A stretch of DNA of 64,000 bases from Gigaspora rosea (lineage: Eukaryota; Glomeromycota; Glomeromycetes; Diversisporales; Gigasporaceae): NCBI GenBank assembly GCA_003550325.1, contig QKWP01000136.1, positions 406,439 to 470,438 of the forward strand, in the 5' to 3' direction. Position 1 is the first letter of the stretch. The number at the start of each line of letters is the position of its first letter. A model generated the notes under the pieces. The model saw only the letters and a program-made list of their open reading frames with translations. It was not told the origin of the DNA and made no database searches. Positions 17,936-29,275 of the stretch are shown in pieces. The position numbers and the translations under genes were made by a program.

Positions 17936-18371
17936 TTACAATACATATGTGCTAAATTATATAAACCTTATTGTTAATAGATTTTTATAAATGAGTATTG
18001 ATTTTTTAGTATTTTTAGTTAGCTAGTATTTTTTTTATTCAACTAATTGATTAATTTTGATAAAATTGAAGTCTATTTAGTACATAAAAGTTTCAAATCT
18101 TATTCATTATTCATATATATTACTAATTTTATTTAGTTAGACAAAAAAGTTTAATCTAATTTTGTTTTATTCCATTATTATTTTATTACTTTACTTATTA
18201 TTACATAGTACTGTACAATAAATAAATATCAAATTAAAATCTAACTAATTACTATATGCATTATATAGAAAATGCATACCCCAATTCCAATGCTAAAAAT
18301 CCAGATTTGACGTATACTTATAACAAAAGAAATTTTAAAGTATCTGTATATTTAAAATGAATGATATGACC
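17936..18371. other. AT-rich intergenic DNA
   Basis: Nothing recognisable on either strand. Confidence 0.4.
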
Positions 18372-18778
18372 TGCAGGTTGATAGCATAAGTGGTTATGCT
18401 TCCAGGTCTCCAAACGCAAGGTCGTCAGTTCAAGCCCTACTGAAGAACAAGAAAACTATATAAGGTCATAAAATGGACAAGCTTGAACTAGGATACTAGG
18501 ACCACGAGCAGAAAATCTTAACCACAAATAGTGCGATATTTGTAGCACTACATAATTTCTTAGCAAAACTTGGCTGAATGCAAAATGAATACCACTAGTA
18601 GAAATCTGGTCACAAGTTGGATACTTCTGGCGAAATTTCAGTTAAACAAGAATACCTATGGCAAAATTCTGGTTGAAATGAATATCTCCAGTGAAATTCT
18701 GGTCGAATATGAATACCTCTGGCAAAATTCCAGTCGAAGCACTTGGACAGTTCCGGTTAAATCCCCCGGTAGTAAATG
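18372..18778 (+). repeat. tRNA-like (SINE-like) unit with pol III box motifs
   Basis: An A-box-like TAGCATAAGTGG (about 18384) and a B-box-like AGTTCAAGCCC (about 18429) are spaced as in a tRNA. The flanking sequence does not form proper acceptor or T stems, so it is not a functional tRNA. A 300-bp body with internal repeats follows, as in a tRNA-derived SINE. No poly(A) or target duplication was identified. Confidence 0.4.
18587..18740. repeat. Five imperfect units of about 31 bp
   Basis: The unit consensus is roughly GAATACCTCTGGCAAAATTC followed by TGGTCGAAAT. The 69-codon frame across it is a by-product of the repetition. Confidence 0.7.
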
Positions 18779-18889
18779 AGTTAGCTAGTTAATCCAGTTG
18801 GAAAAATAGATTAGGATTATTACTATAGATAGTAAAAACCTGTATAAGTCAAAAATGTATAAATGAACATGTATAAAATGAGGTGCTGT

Positions 18890-18992
18890 CTAAGGGGTTA
18901 TGTGTATTAGAGAACTGCGGACTCTATAGGGTCCTACACTGTGGGGCCAGGTACCTGGGCTGTTATATGACAGACTTAATACACATGACACT
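18890..18992. repeat. Inverted-repeat segment with a perfect palindrome
   Basis: TATGTGTATTA near 18899 is inverted as TAATACACAT near 18978. Between them lies the perfect palindrome CCAGGTACCTGG. It is GC-richer than its surroundings. Possibly a small foldback element. Confidence 0.45.
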
Positions 18993-19106
18993 AGTTCGGT
19001 GATATTAAAATGATATAATTAATAAATAAGCGCCAATTGCACTCTAGTGACCCTCTAGGAAATTTAAAAAAAAATTGAATGACATGAATTTGTGTAAATT
19101 TAACTA

Positions 19107-19536
19107 CAGTTGAACCTTCCAAAACCGATCTTGTTAAAATCGAGAACCAGCCAAATCTGATAAAAAATTGATCCACCAAAGCAGTTCTGATATATAAATC
19201 CAATACTGCTAAATGATAAAAAATTGATTTACCAAGGCGGTTTCTGATATATAAATCCAATAGTTTATAATATTTTCAAATCTGATAACCTTTTAATACC
19301 AATACAAAATCTTTTCACTATGCATGTTAGTTCAGGGAGTTTCAACAGTAGTTTTTAATATTTTCAAATCTGATAACCTTTTAATACCGATACAAAATCT
19401 GTCCACTATGCATATCAGTTCTGGAAGGTTAAACAGTATATAAATCCAATAGTTATAATGTTTTCAAATCTGATAACCTTTTAATACTAATATAAAATCT
19501 GTCCACCATGCATATTAGTTCTGGAAGGTTCGACAG
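19107..19536. mobile_element. Pogo/Tigger-type nonautonomous element, TA-flanked, right end triplicated
   Basis: The left end CAGTTGAACCTTCC and the right end (reverse complement CTGTCGAACCTTCC) are bounded by TA on both sides. The right-terminal segment (TTTTCAAATCTGATAACCTT ... GTTCTGGAAGGTT) is present three times in tandem: 19270-19351, 19352-19434 and 19455-19536. The same ends occur at 27595-28778 and 29185-29275. Confidence 0.7.
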
Positions 19537-19559
19537 TATTAGAATTGTGCCTCAATTTT

Positions 19560-19935
19560 TGCACTTCTTTAGAAAAGTAGTTTTTCTGAATATAGTATTT
19601 TCTTATATTATTGCTATGAAATTCCTACAAAAACATTAATGTAGTTTTCAAATACAGCCAACTAAAACATTAAAACTTACAGATCTAAAATTCCCATACT
19701 TCAATTATAGTTTTCAAATATGCTAACTATAAAAAATGTCAAAACAGATTTTGAATCTGGCTAACTATAGTTGGTGGTAGAATTATTTTACAAATTAATA
19801 TGGTTATAGCATTGTTATATTTTTGCTATAATTGCTATGAGCCATAAGGCCTAAAGCTATAATGTTATAATGCCTTTAATGGCATAATGCTGTAATGCCA
19901 TAATGCTGTAATGCAGAAAAACTATCTGCTTTAAT
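19560..19935. repeat. Dispersed repeat: TTTTCAAATATGGCTAAC and GCATTATGGCATTA words
   Basis: Imperfect repeats of a TTTTCAAATATGGCYAACTA word plus AAAACGTYAAAAC (19640-19780) are followed by short GCATAATGCTGTAAT repeats (19830-19925). The same two modules recur at 27050-27590 and 28790-29165. Confidence 0.55.
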
Positions 19936-20464
19936 ACTGTTAGAGATTAAACCTGTTTTAAAATTTAATTCTGGGTTATCCATCTGTTTATAAAACTACT
20001 ATTCAGATAAACAATCGAGTTATTAAAAATGACCTGGATAATCTGGTTAACCTAGTTGACCACTTAACTCAGTGAAACGAATAGAATATTTGATGATTTG
20101 TATCTGAGTAATCTCTGTATAAATTTAATTATTCTCACTCAGATCAATTTATTGACATTATGAAAAAATATATGGGAGTAGTACTACACTGTAGCTGTAG
20201 GTGCTATATTTAACCTATAATACAAAATATTCAACTCAATGTGTGCACATAAAGTATTGCATAATGGTCATATGGTGACAAAAAAAAGAATTGAACACAT
20301 GTATAATATGCCAATGTAATCAAAATGCAAAGAATGTGCATATTATTGTAGTACTACACTCTTTTACAATACTTTTTTTTATATTACTACCAATATCAGC
20401 TAAGTGTTGTGGAGCAAGTTGCTGAGCAAGACCACTCACAAGTCAGCAAGCACATCTGCGAGCA
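19936..20464. other. AT-rich DNA with a repeated palindrome
   Basis: AGTAGTACTACACT occurs near 20178 and again (GTAGTACTACACT) near 20348. ATTGACATTATGAAAAAA near 20152 recurs at about 23565, the other side of the polypyrimidine block. No gene. Confidence 0.45.
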
Positions 20465-21250
20465 ATTCATTTTCATTCTTCTCATATTTCTATTCTTCTA
20501 TTGCATCTTATATTTTTTTCCCTACATCTTATATATTCATTTTTACCCTTAATCACATCTTCTTTCCTTTCCTTTCTTTTCTCTTCTTTTTTTTTCTTTC
20601 CTTTCTTTCTTCTTTTCTTTTTCTTTTTTCTCTCTTTCTACTTTTCGTGTTTTTCTCTTTTCATACCTGTTTTTTTTTCCAGTTTCTTTTTCTTTCTTTT
20701 TTTCTTTCTTTTTTTTTGTTTTTTCCCTTTTTTTACCTGTTTTGTTTTGTTTGTTTTTTTTTCAGTCTTTACTCTTTCCTATTCTTTTTTTTTTCTATTC
20801 TTTTCTCTTTTTCCCACTTTTTTTTCCATTCTTTTCTCTTTTTCCATTCTTTTCTATTTTTCTATTCTTTTCCTTTTCTTTTTTTTCTTGTTTTCTTTTT
20901 TTTCTCATTTCCTTTTTCTTCTTATTTCCTTTTCTTTTCCTATATACTTATTATTTTCTTTTTTTCTTATTCTCTTTTCTTTCCTTTTCTTTTTTTTCAC
21001 TTTTTCTTTCTTTTTTTATCTCTTTCTTACTCATTCTATTCTCCTTTTCTTTTCTTTTTTCTCTTTTTCTTTTTCTTTTTCACTTATGTTCTTTTCTTTT
21101 TTTCTTTTCTTTTTCTTTTCTTTTCCTTCTCTTCTTTTTTCTCCTTCTTTTTTCTTTTCATCTCCTCTTCTTGCCTTCTTTTTTTTTCTTTTCTTTTTGC
21201 TTTTCGTTCTTCTTTTTTTTTCCTTTTTGTTTTTTCTCTTTTTTCTCTAA
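20465..21250 (+). repeat. Polypyrimidine tract, about 785 nt
   Basis: This is almost pure T/C on the plus strand (TTTTCTTT-type words). All long open frames here encode only Phe/Ser/Leu runs and are artefacts. Mirror-symmetric stretches could form triplex (H-) DNA. Confidence 0.95.
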
Positions 21251-21254
21251 GAAA

Positions 21255-21500
21255 AAATGACCTGTATAAGCATGGGATAGAATCAGATAGATACAAGTTA
21301 TTTTTGCATGGGTCAAAGTTGAGATTTGTACTGGTATGGCCTGAGTTAGTTTGGATTCAGTAGATTGTGCAGGACATGTGCCTGTGCCAATCGGACTGTA
21401 AATGACTCAGATTTTGCAGCAGTTTACTAGTCGAATCAGACAAAATTTGGTATAGGTAATGGATATAAAATTATGTAACACTGCAATAATAATGTGGATT
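21255..21500 (+). repeat. Spacer copy 1 of a tandem unit with polypyrimidine tracts
   Basis: This 245-bp segment (GGATAGAATCAGATAG, CAGGTCAAAG-like, CCTGTGCCAATCGGAC, TTTTGCAGCAGTTTA) is repeated at 21700-21935 after a second pyrimidine tract. The combined unit is therefore tract plus spacer. Confidence 0.75.
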
Positions 21501-21504
21501 AACT

Positions 21505-21690
21505 TTTTTCATTTTTTTCTCTGTTTCCTTTTCTTTTCCTTCTTTTTTTTTTCTTTTTCTCTTTCATTCCTCTTTTCATCTCCTTTTCTCTTGTCCCTCT
21601 TTTTTTTCTATTTTTTCTTTTTCCTTTTCATTTCATTTTTTCTTTTTCCTTTTCGTTTCATCTTTTCTTTTTCTTTTTGGGTGTTTTTTT
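21505..21690 (+). repeat. Polypyrimidine tract 2, about 185 nt
   Basis: Same T/C composition as the first tract, preceded by the same AATAATGTGGATTA junction. Confidence 0.9.
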
Positions 21691-21699
21691 TTTTAAAAA

Positions 21700-21935
21700 A
21701 ATGTATTATATAGGCACAGGATAGAATCAGATAGGTACAGGTCATTTTTGCACAGGTCAAAGTTCAGATTTGTGTAAGTATAGTCCGAGAAATTTGGATT
21801 TGGTAGACTATACGGGACCATGTATCTGTGCCAATTGGACCATAAATAGCTCAGGTTTTGCAGCAGTTTATAAGTCAAATTAGCATAGGATTTGGTACGA
21901 GTAATAAACATAAATTCATATGATATCACAATAAT
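21700..21935 (+). repeat. Spacer copy 2, interrupted by an element insertion
   Basis: It is homologous to 21255-21500 along its length. It stops where the 832-bp element (21936-22767) is inserted. The continuation GATGTGGATTAGC appears at 22776. Confidence 0.75.
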
Positions 21936-22767
21936 CAGCGTTTAAAATTCAATGTTCTCATGGTTCTCAATGAACATTTGAATTTTTTTAAGAACATTGA
22001 TATTTAAAAAAGGTTCTCTTATTTGATAGTTCAAAGAGAACATTTATAAAATTTTTATGTTCTAGATTTATTAATAAGAACAATAAATTATATAAAATGT
22101 TCATCAATTTGATAATGTAATTTGATCATGACAAATTCTGCATAAATATATATATGTATATACATATTTATATATGTATATACATACTATGTATAGCATA
22201 TATATTTAAAGTTGCACAATATAGATAACAATAAATATTAAGAAAATCATCTTTATAGATTTTTAAAATAAAACATTCATTAATTGTGCAAGAGTATTAT
22301 TATTGTATAAATTATATAAATGATTTGTGTCAAATAATACTAAGCAAGCAAAAAGATACAAAGTATTTGTTAGTATGAAATTTAAATAGTTAAATAACAA
22401 AGTAATTTGATTCTAATTTATCACATTAACCAATAGTAGCATCAGTAAAATATTATAGAAAGTCTTGTTTTATTATAAGCAAATATAAAAAGCACTTGAA
22501 ATTTAACAAAATTATTAGAAATTGAATTGTATAATATATTGTGTTATGTTGAAAAAATATAAAAAATTATATACAAACTTTAAAAAATTATTAATAGATA
22601 AGTATGAACTTAGTATGTGAATTGTAAGTATAGAATATGAACATTTTTTAAAAATTAATATTTAATTTATTTAATATATAATGAATATTAAAAAGTTTTT
22701 GAGAACAATAAAAATTTAAATTATGTTCTTTTGAGAACATAACTTTAGATTTGAATTTTAAGACCTG
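21936..22767. mobile_element. 832-bp hAT-type nonautonomous element
   Basis: The ends CAGCGTTTAAAATTCAA and (reverse complement of the right) CAGGTCTTAAAATTCAA are terminal inverted repeats. Flanks ACAATAAT (21928-21935) and ATAATAAT (22768-22775) match 7/8, the size expected for hAT. Subterminal GTTCTC/GAGAAC repeats are shared with the 356-bp element at 45760. The paralogous spacer at about 21485 (CAATAATAATGTGG) serves as an empty site. No transposase ORF. Confidence 0.75.
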
Positions 22768-22789
22768 ATAATAATGATGTGGATTAGCT

Positions 22790-23120
22790 TTTTTATCCAG
22801 TTCTTTCCTCTTTTCCTTTTCTTACTTTTTCCTTTTCTTTGTTATTTCCCTTTCTTTTCCTCATTACTTTTCTCTTTTCCTTATCATTAATATTCTCTTT
22901 TCCTTTTCCTTTTCTTTCTTTTTTACTTTCACTTTCCTTTCTTTTTTCGTTTCCTTTTCTCTTTTTCATTTCCTTTTCTCTTCTTTATTTTCTTTTCACT
23001 TTTACTTTCCTTTCTCTTTTCATCTCCTTTTCACTTTTTTTTTCTTTTCTCTTCTTTATTTTTTTTCCCTTTTCGTTTTTTCTCTTTTCCATTATATTTC
23101 TTCTATTTTTTTTTTCATAA
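22790..23120 (+). repeat. Polypyrimidine tract 3, about 330 nt
   Basis: It follows the same GTGGATTAGCTTTTTT junction. Open frames across it are compositional artefacts. Confidence 0.9.
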
Positions 23121-23334
23121 CAAAGGTAAAAATTGTTTTAGTGCATTGTATTAGTATAAACAAAAAAGTAGTATTATATATTGAAGTATACTTGCCAAAT
23201 TACACTTTTTTTTTTTTAAAATGTCCAAGCTAGCAAGTGTGTCTCTCACTTTATACTGTTCCATTTCATATTCTTAATTCCTGCTATTTTATAAACTTAT
23301 TTTTAATTTTTCTGTGTTTTTTTTTGGAAAGGCC

Positions 23335-23545
23335 AGGTGGAGTCCCATGAAAAAGCCAGACAAAGACAGGCAGCGAAGAAAAAGCACTTATCATTCCAAA
23401 AATACTTTATCAATCTTTTATATTCCATCTATTTCTATCCAATTCCTAACTAATCATATAAATAGTAATTTCATAATGGCTTTGTTACATGTGAAGATCC
23501 TCATGATAATAACCTTAGCATAGCTTTCGTCATACTTTAGGTATT
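23335..23545. repeat. Conserved duplicated segment, copy 1 (with 25735-25930)
   Basis: AGGCAGCGAAGAAAAAGCAC and ATGGCTTTGTTACATGTGAA, followed by GATCCTC, are shared almost perfectly with copy 2 about 2.4 kb away in the same orientation. A 69-codon frame covers it but is not maintained in copy 2. It may be an old repeat or a retained exon/RNA segment. Confidence 0.65.
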
Positions 23546-24127
23546 ATTCTTATTTGGAAAATTTATTGACATTATGAAAAAACATAGTGAAAGAAAAAAG
23601 AGAATTATTGAGTTGAAAATGGTCTTACAAACTAGTCCAATTAATTTTTATTTTATACTTTTTTAAATTCTTCTCACTCTTTTTTTTTTTTTTTTTTGCT
23701 CAATGAGTTGAGTACAACAATACAATTTCTTTAATACTAGATAATCTATCAAATGGAATCTATTCAATTTCATTTTAATTCTCTGGGTTCTATGTTGGAG
23801 TGTTTTTATATGTTTGTCAATATTTTTATTTCCACTTGTTTATTTTGTATTTATCAAGGTCATATGATAAATACTACATAATTGAGCATTATCTCCATTT
23901 CAATGTGTACATTTCTATATCCAAATAGATAATTGAGTGCGATTGTGCTTCTCCTCAGAACAAATTTTGGGATCCTTTTGATACTATTCTAACTATTTAC
24001 TCCTATTTCTTTCTATAGCAATTCCACTGCAATTCCATGACAACACCACTTTTTTTCTTTTTTTTTTTACAGCTCTTTTTTTTTGGGTAGTAGACCCAGA
24101 TTTGAGCAATGCTCCTTTTAATTACAC
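23546..24127. other. AT-rich intergenic DNA
   Basis: It contains a 22-nt T run near 23677. No gene is recognised. Confidence 0.4.
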
Positions 24128-24224
24128 ACAAGGTATTGCATGCATGCTCCGATTTGGAATTATTCAGTTCGATTATATGCAAAGTATTGCACACCTGCTC
24201 TGATTTGGAATTATCCAGTTTGAG
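24128..24224. repeat. Two tandem units of about 60 bp
   Basis: AGTATTGCAYRCMTGCTCYG followed by ATTTGGAATTATYCAGTT occurs twice in a row. Confidence 0.65.
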
Positions 24225-24945
24225 AATTGATGTTATTCAATGAATATCTTTTTACATTAGATGTAAGTTATATATAGTCGAACTGATATGAGATATGCCC
24301 CATACTGGTAATCTCTATAAGCTTTTAAGTTTGTGTGGCTTGGTACTGGTTGGTAGTTTATCACCTGCACGATGCAGGTCTATGTGAACATGTGATATTG
24401 ATAGTCTTGTTGTAGTTATTTTGAAAATATCTCTTTAAAGAGAAAATATCAAAGATAAATGCCATCTGTTGAGAAATTTTAATTCATTTAGACATGCGTG
24501 CATTTGTATAAGTTAATTAAAAAAAATTAAATTTTTTTTTAGAATGCGAATTGTTCATCATTAGCTAAATTTGTGATTGTCATTCTCATGCGACTCTTAT
24601 TGGGTTAGCCAAAGCCATATATGGAAGTTCATTAACTCAAAGTTTATTAGGCTAACTCAGCCCCGAACATGATCACCCAGATTCATTCTTGTTTTTGTCA
24701 CCCTTCTCCTAATATTGTCCCATTCTGCTTATCAAATTTTTTGGTCTATTAACTTAAATTGATTCAAACGATTCCAAATTTTACTTCTTCTATTTGTAAA
24801 TTACCTCAACTAATAAATGCCAATGCTTTTTTCTTCTTTTTTTCTTTTTTTCAGAAGCAAAATCCTATTTGGATATTTGGATTTATATATATTTTTTTTC
24901 AAATCCTATTCAGATATTTCAGATATTTTACCCAATCTCATTGTA

Positions 24946-25447
24946 CTGTATTTACACGAAATAACGCAATAGGCATTATTTTGAAAATTGCATTTCCTTA
25001 AAATTGCATACTTGGTTTTGAAATAACACCCATGTGCATTCCCAAATAATAGACACTCCACATGGTGAATTAATAATCTGTTAATTCAGATAACAAGTAG
25101 AAACAGAATTTTTTAGTCAAAAAATCTAACTTAGATCAGAAAGGCTATATATAAAATTAAGAAATACTGGTTTGTTATGCATAACATATATGGAAGGCCC
25201 CATAGCAAAAGGTGTGATACTCAAAAAAATTTTTTTTGTAAAAACTTTATTTTTGCAAAAATTAGGCTATTTAGAACACAATATTAAAAAACTACAGAAA
25301 AAAATTTTTTAGTCTATCACTACCTTTTGCTATAGGGCTCCTGCAGAAATTAGACCTTTACTCCGAAATAATGCCCATGCATGTACTTGAAATAACACGC
25401 ATCTCATCAAAATAATGCGCAAGTTCCATTATTTTGCGTAAATACAG
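24946..25447. mobile_element. 502-bp TA-flanked MITE with a nested foldback
   Basis: The left CTGTATTTACACGAAATAAC and right (reverse complement CTGTATTTACGCAAAATAAT) ends are inverted repeats bounded by TA (24944-24945, 25448-25449). The interior carries repeated GAAATAACRCSCATG words. A separate foldback lies inside at about 25195-25342. Confidence 0.7.
25195..25342. mobile_element. 148-bp foldback MITE nested in the 24946 element
   Basis: GGCCCCATAGCAAAAGGT at the left is matched by ACCTTTTGCTATAGGGCTCC at the right. The inverted similarity continues inward through GTGATA and AAAAAAATTTTTT. Confidence 0.7.
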
Positions 25448-25734
25448 TAGCATTTTTTTTTTTGAAGTTCATTCTTGAAACCATGCTATATTTGCCAATT
25501 CATTATGAATGTATAAAGATCTGTTGTATCTTGACAATTGCTGAATGCTTTTGGCTATTTTTGCATTTAGCGATTAACCAACTTTAATGATTATATTAAA
25601 TATTCTTTGTTAACAAGAAGTCCAAGATTATTATTAAAAAGTTTTTCATAAATTTTTTACTGTTCTTTTTGTTTGCATGTAAAAAACTTAGTCCATATTT
25701 TTGTATTATGTTTGTTCAAGTTAAATGAGGCATC

Positions 25735-25930
25735 CACAAAAAAGCTAGGCAAAGTCAGGCAGCGAAGAAAAAGCACTTATCATTCCAAAAATACTTTATT
25801 AATCTTTTATATTCTATCTATTTCCAACCAATTCCCTAACTAACCATAAATAGTAATTCCATAATGGCTTTGTTACATGTGAAGATCCTCACGATAATAA
25901 CCTTAGTATGACTTTCATTATGCTTCAGGT
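25735..25930. repeat. Conserved duplicated segment, copy 2
   Basis: Same orientation as 23335-23545 and roughly 85-90% similar by eye. The left context (AAGCTAGGCAAAGTCAGGCA versus AAGCCAGACAAAGACAGGCA) is also shared. Confidence 0.65.
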
Positions 25931-27049
25931 TATTGTGATTTCCGTTAACTCCTAGCCATAACAAACTCATATCTATTATAAAATTGGCCAGCTTATAAAC
26001 ATAATCAAAATAAAATTTTATTGTATAAAAAAAAAAATTTTTCATGAATGATTTGTGAAGCACAATAAATTAAATATGTTATTAATCTTTGCAATTTTTG
26101 AAGTTTGTAAAATGTCTAATGTTTTTTTAAAGAATTCTATAGTAACATAACAGGATAGTCTTTATTAATTTATGTAATTGAGTTCGTACCTTCCATTTAC
26201 ATTATAGATATGTCAATGACTTTTATTGTAATATCAATAGCCAATTATAAATTAGTTTATTAACACATGATTTTTAATCAAGTCAACCAAAAATTTATTC
26301 TGGTAAGGTATCAAAATAACAGGTCACAGATTGTCAGATAAGTGGGCTCAATCTCTAAATACTGTTTGTTAAGATATTGTACTGTTATAGTTTCCTTTAA
26401 TTAATATACCATTAAATATTTTTTTAAATTTTATTTTGTTGACTTCATTGATTTAATACATGTAATGACTATGAAAAAAGGGTTTATAGTTTGGGTTTTA
26501 TTTTTACTTAAACATTGTAATTTATTTTTCTGCCCATTTAGCCCAGTCTATAAGTCATTATTTGAGAATGTCTTTAGCGAGCTAATTGATCGAAAATGAC
26601 ATTAGTGTTAACAGCATTTATGAGTTATATAAGATGATACATGCCTATATATATGCTTATGTGTTTTAAAATTTATTATAACTATTGTATTCTGCTGCAG
26701 AATACACTTAAATAACTTTTATGCTTACCTATTTATAATTAATGTAAATGAATGCAAATAAAACATATTAAACATATTCATTAGTTTCCAGTTTGGAGTG
26801 AATGGGTGTCACATAGTTATCTAATTATAACATTAAAATATTACTCATCACCTGGTTATATCGACATCTGGATATAACAACAACATAGTAAAATCTTTCT
26901 ATACTACAATTTTTTCAGAAATTTAATATAAAATTTCAGTATATCACTAAATTGACATTTTAAATTTTTTACTAATGACTCAAAAATGTCGATATAACCA
27001 GAGTGACATGTATACTGTAATTACAGTATCACATTATTTTACAATATTG
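25931..27049. other. AT-rich intergenic DNA
   Basis: No gene, RNA or element with supportable ends was found. Confidence 0.4.
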
Positions 27050-27590
27050 TGTTATTTGTAGCATTATGGCATTACAGAATTGCAGCATTATGATATTATA
27101 ATATTATGGCATTATAGCATTATAACATTACGGCGTTATGATATTATGGCATACGATATTATAGAATTACGACATATAATTTTTACAGCAATTAAATGTT
27201 ATGCCATAATTAATTCTACCCTGGCAAAATGCTGTAATTGCCATAATTCAGTAATTCTACCACAAACTATACAGCTAACCAATAACATTAAATCAGTTTT
27301 TAAATATGGCTAATCCAAAATTCCCACACTTCTTTCGATTATGGCCAACTATCAAAAACATCAAACCAGTTTTTGAATACAGATAACTAAATATGGCCAA
27401 CCAAAAACATAACTCATAGACCCAAAATTTCCACACTTCGATCACTGTTTTTAAATATGTCAATTAAAAATGTTCTGTTTTTGAATATGACCAATCAAAA
27501 ATGTTAAAACCCACAAATCCCACATGGCAAACCATCAAAAACGTCAAACCATTTTTGAATGCAGCTAACCAAAAATGTTAAAACCATTTC
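27050..27590. repeat. GCATTATGGC repeats followed by TTTTTGAATATGGCC repeats
   Basis: Short imperfect ATTATGGCATTA units (27055-27260) lead into degenerate units with AAATATGGCCAACYAAAAAY and CCCACACTTCGATCAC. The module also lies on the other side of the pogo-type element (28790-29165) and at 19560-19935. Confidence 0.55.
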
Positions 27591-27594
27591 AATA

Positions 27595-28778
27595 CTGTTG
27601 AACCTCCCAGAACTAATATGCATTGTGGACAGATTTGTATCAGCGTTACTATTGAAATTGGAAGAGCATCAGATTAAAGGGCCAGATTTAGTCAGCAATA
27701 GTGAACTAAAGATAACAAGATTGGTCTATGAAACATGACAAATGGGGTGGATAGAGAACTTAAAAGGAAGATTGAGGTGTGTAGAGGAAAGAGAAAGTTA
27801 ATTAATAGAGTGATAGGTTGATGAATATATGTAGCCAATTAACCTATTGATCTAAGGCGTAGTGCAGTATGATATGATTAATTTGATGGGATTAAGAGCG
27901 ATTTTAATGAATTAGGAGAAAACTTTAAAGATGTATTTATGAGTGAGAAAGCAATTATTATCAAGTTTTCAGTAAATAGTCATGAAGATGTATTCACAAT
28001 TCAGATGTCAATAAGTGAGAATTTGATCAAGAGTTTATAAATATCTATTTGTCTCTTTATTATTTTAATAAATCAAAGTTTGAGAAAACTTTATTAAAGC
28101 AAATCCTTGGGCTTTATATACATAATCATTATATATAAAGAATTTAAACTAGCCTATTGCCAGAATATTTTCATTCCGTTATCTTAATTTTAATATAGTT
28201 ATAATTTTACACGATAATATTTCTTGAATCAATCGTATGGCTCTCTATATGCCAAGAACAGGGCAGTAATAATTGAATGTTTCAAGTGCATTCACCTTTT
28301 CCATAGATTTTTAATTGTGCGATTCTCTCTTGCAGAGGGCGATTTGGTAATATTTAAATGCTGCATTTGAAATTTAATTCATACAGAATTGTTTTATGTG
28401 TTATGAATATTACGTGATAAAAAGACTTAAGAGATGATTCATTATAGGATTATGTAAAGCTGAGGCTCGCTTTATCCATCTATGCAGCATGATTAAGTAA
28501 TAAGAGATAAAGAACGATAATCAAAAAAAAAAACATAGTACGAAAATACAGTTAAAAGAAAGTTCAGGAGCGATTGATGCAGTGATGATCGGTCAATCAG
28601 CAAGGGCGAAATAGAAATTTTAGTTTGCAGGGGGTAACATATTATTATCACGTGATAACATCGGTATTAAAAGGTTATTGGATTTGAAAACATTATAAAC
28701 TACGCCTTAGTAGATCAATTTTTATCAGATTTGGCAGGTAATCGATTTTAACAGGATCGGTTTTGGGAGGTTCAACAG
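27595..28778. mobile_element. 1.18-kb pogo/Tigger-type element, TA-flanked
   Basis: CTGTTGAACCTCCCAGAAC at the left and GGTTTTGGGAGGTTCAACAG at the right are inverted ends bounded by TA (27593-27594, 28779-28780). The right subterminal part is the reverse complement of the left part of the 19107 element (GATTTGGCAGGTAATCG). The flanking repeat module continues on both sides, so the element interrupts it. No intact transposase. Confidence 0.75.
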
Positions 28779-28789
28779 TATGTCTCAAA

Positions 28790-29165
28790 CATGACTAACT
28801 AAAACATTAAAACGTACTCGATTATAATTTTCGAATATGGCCAACCATTAAAAACGTAAATTAGTTTTCGAATATAGCTAACCAAAAAAGTTAAAGCAGT
28901 CTTCAAATATGTCTCAAAACATGACTAATAAAAAACATTAAAACCCACAGATCCAAAATTCCCACACTTCGATCATAGTTTTCAAATATGGCTAACTATC
29001 AAAAACGTCAAATTAGTTTTCAAATATGGCTAACCAAAACTTTAGCCAAAAACGTTAAAATAGTTTTCGAGTATGGCCCACACACAAAATTCCCACACTT
29101 CGATCACAGTTTTCGAATATGGCCAATCAAAAACGTTAAAAACCACAGACCCAGAATTAAAGTAC
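28790..29165. repeat. Continuation of the TTTTCGAATATGGCC repeat module
   Basis: At least six imperfect units of TTTTCAAATATGGCTAACYA plus AAAACGTTAAA. Small open frames over it reflect the repetition. Confidence 0.6.
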
Positions 29166-29184
29166 AGTATACAGTATATAAATG

Positions 29185-29275
29185 CAATAGTTTATAATGG
29201 TTTCAAATCCGATAACCTTTTAATACCCAAAATCTGTCCACCATGCATATCGGTTCTGGGAGGTTCGACGGTGGA
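29185..29275. repeat. Solo right end of the pogo-type family
   Basis: It matches the triplicated right end of the 19107 element (TTTCAAATCCGATAACC ... GGTTCTGGGAGGTTCGAC). No matching left end is nearby. Confidence 0.6.

Noticed and set aside
18372-18452. Functional tRNA gene
   Set aside because: A-box and B-box-like words are present, but acceptor and T stems do not pair and no sensible anticodon arm forms. Kept as tRNA-like/SINE-like only.
18570-18779. 69-codon frame over the 31-bp repeats
   Set aside because: Its sequence repeats with the DNA unit and has no independent support.
20404-21363. Long overlapping open frames (up to 319 codons) in the T/C-rich tract
   Set aside because: They consist almost entirely of Phe, Ser and Leu and are open in all three plus frames because a polypyrimidine strand lacks stop codons. 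No domain is present.
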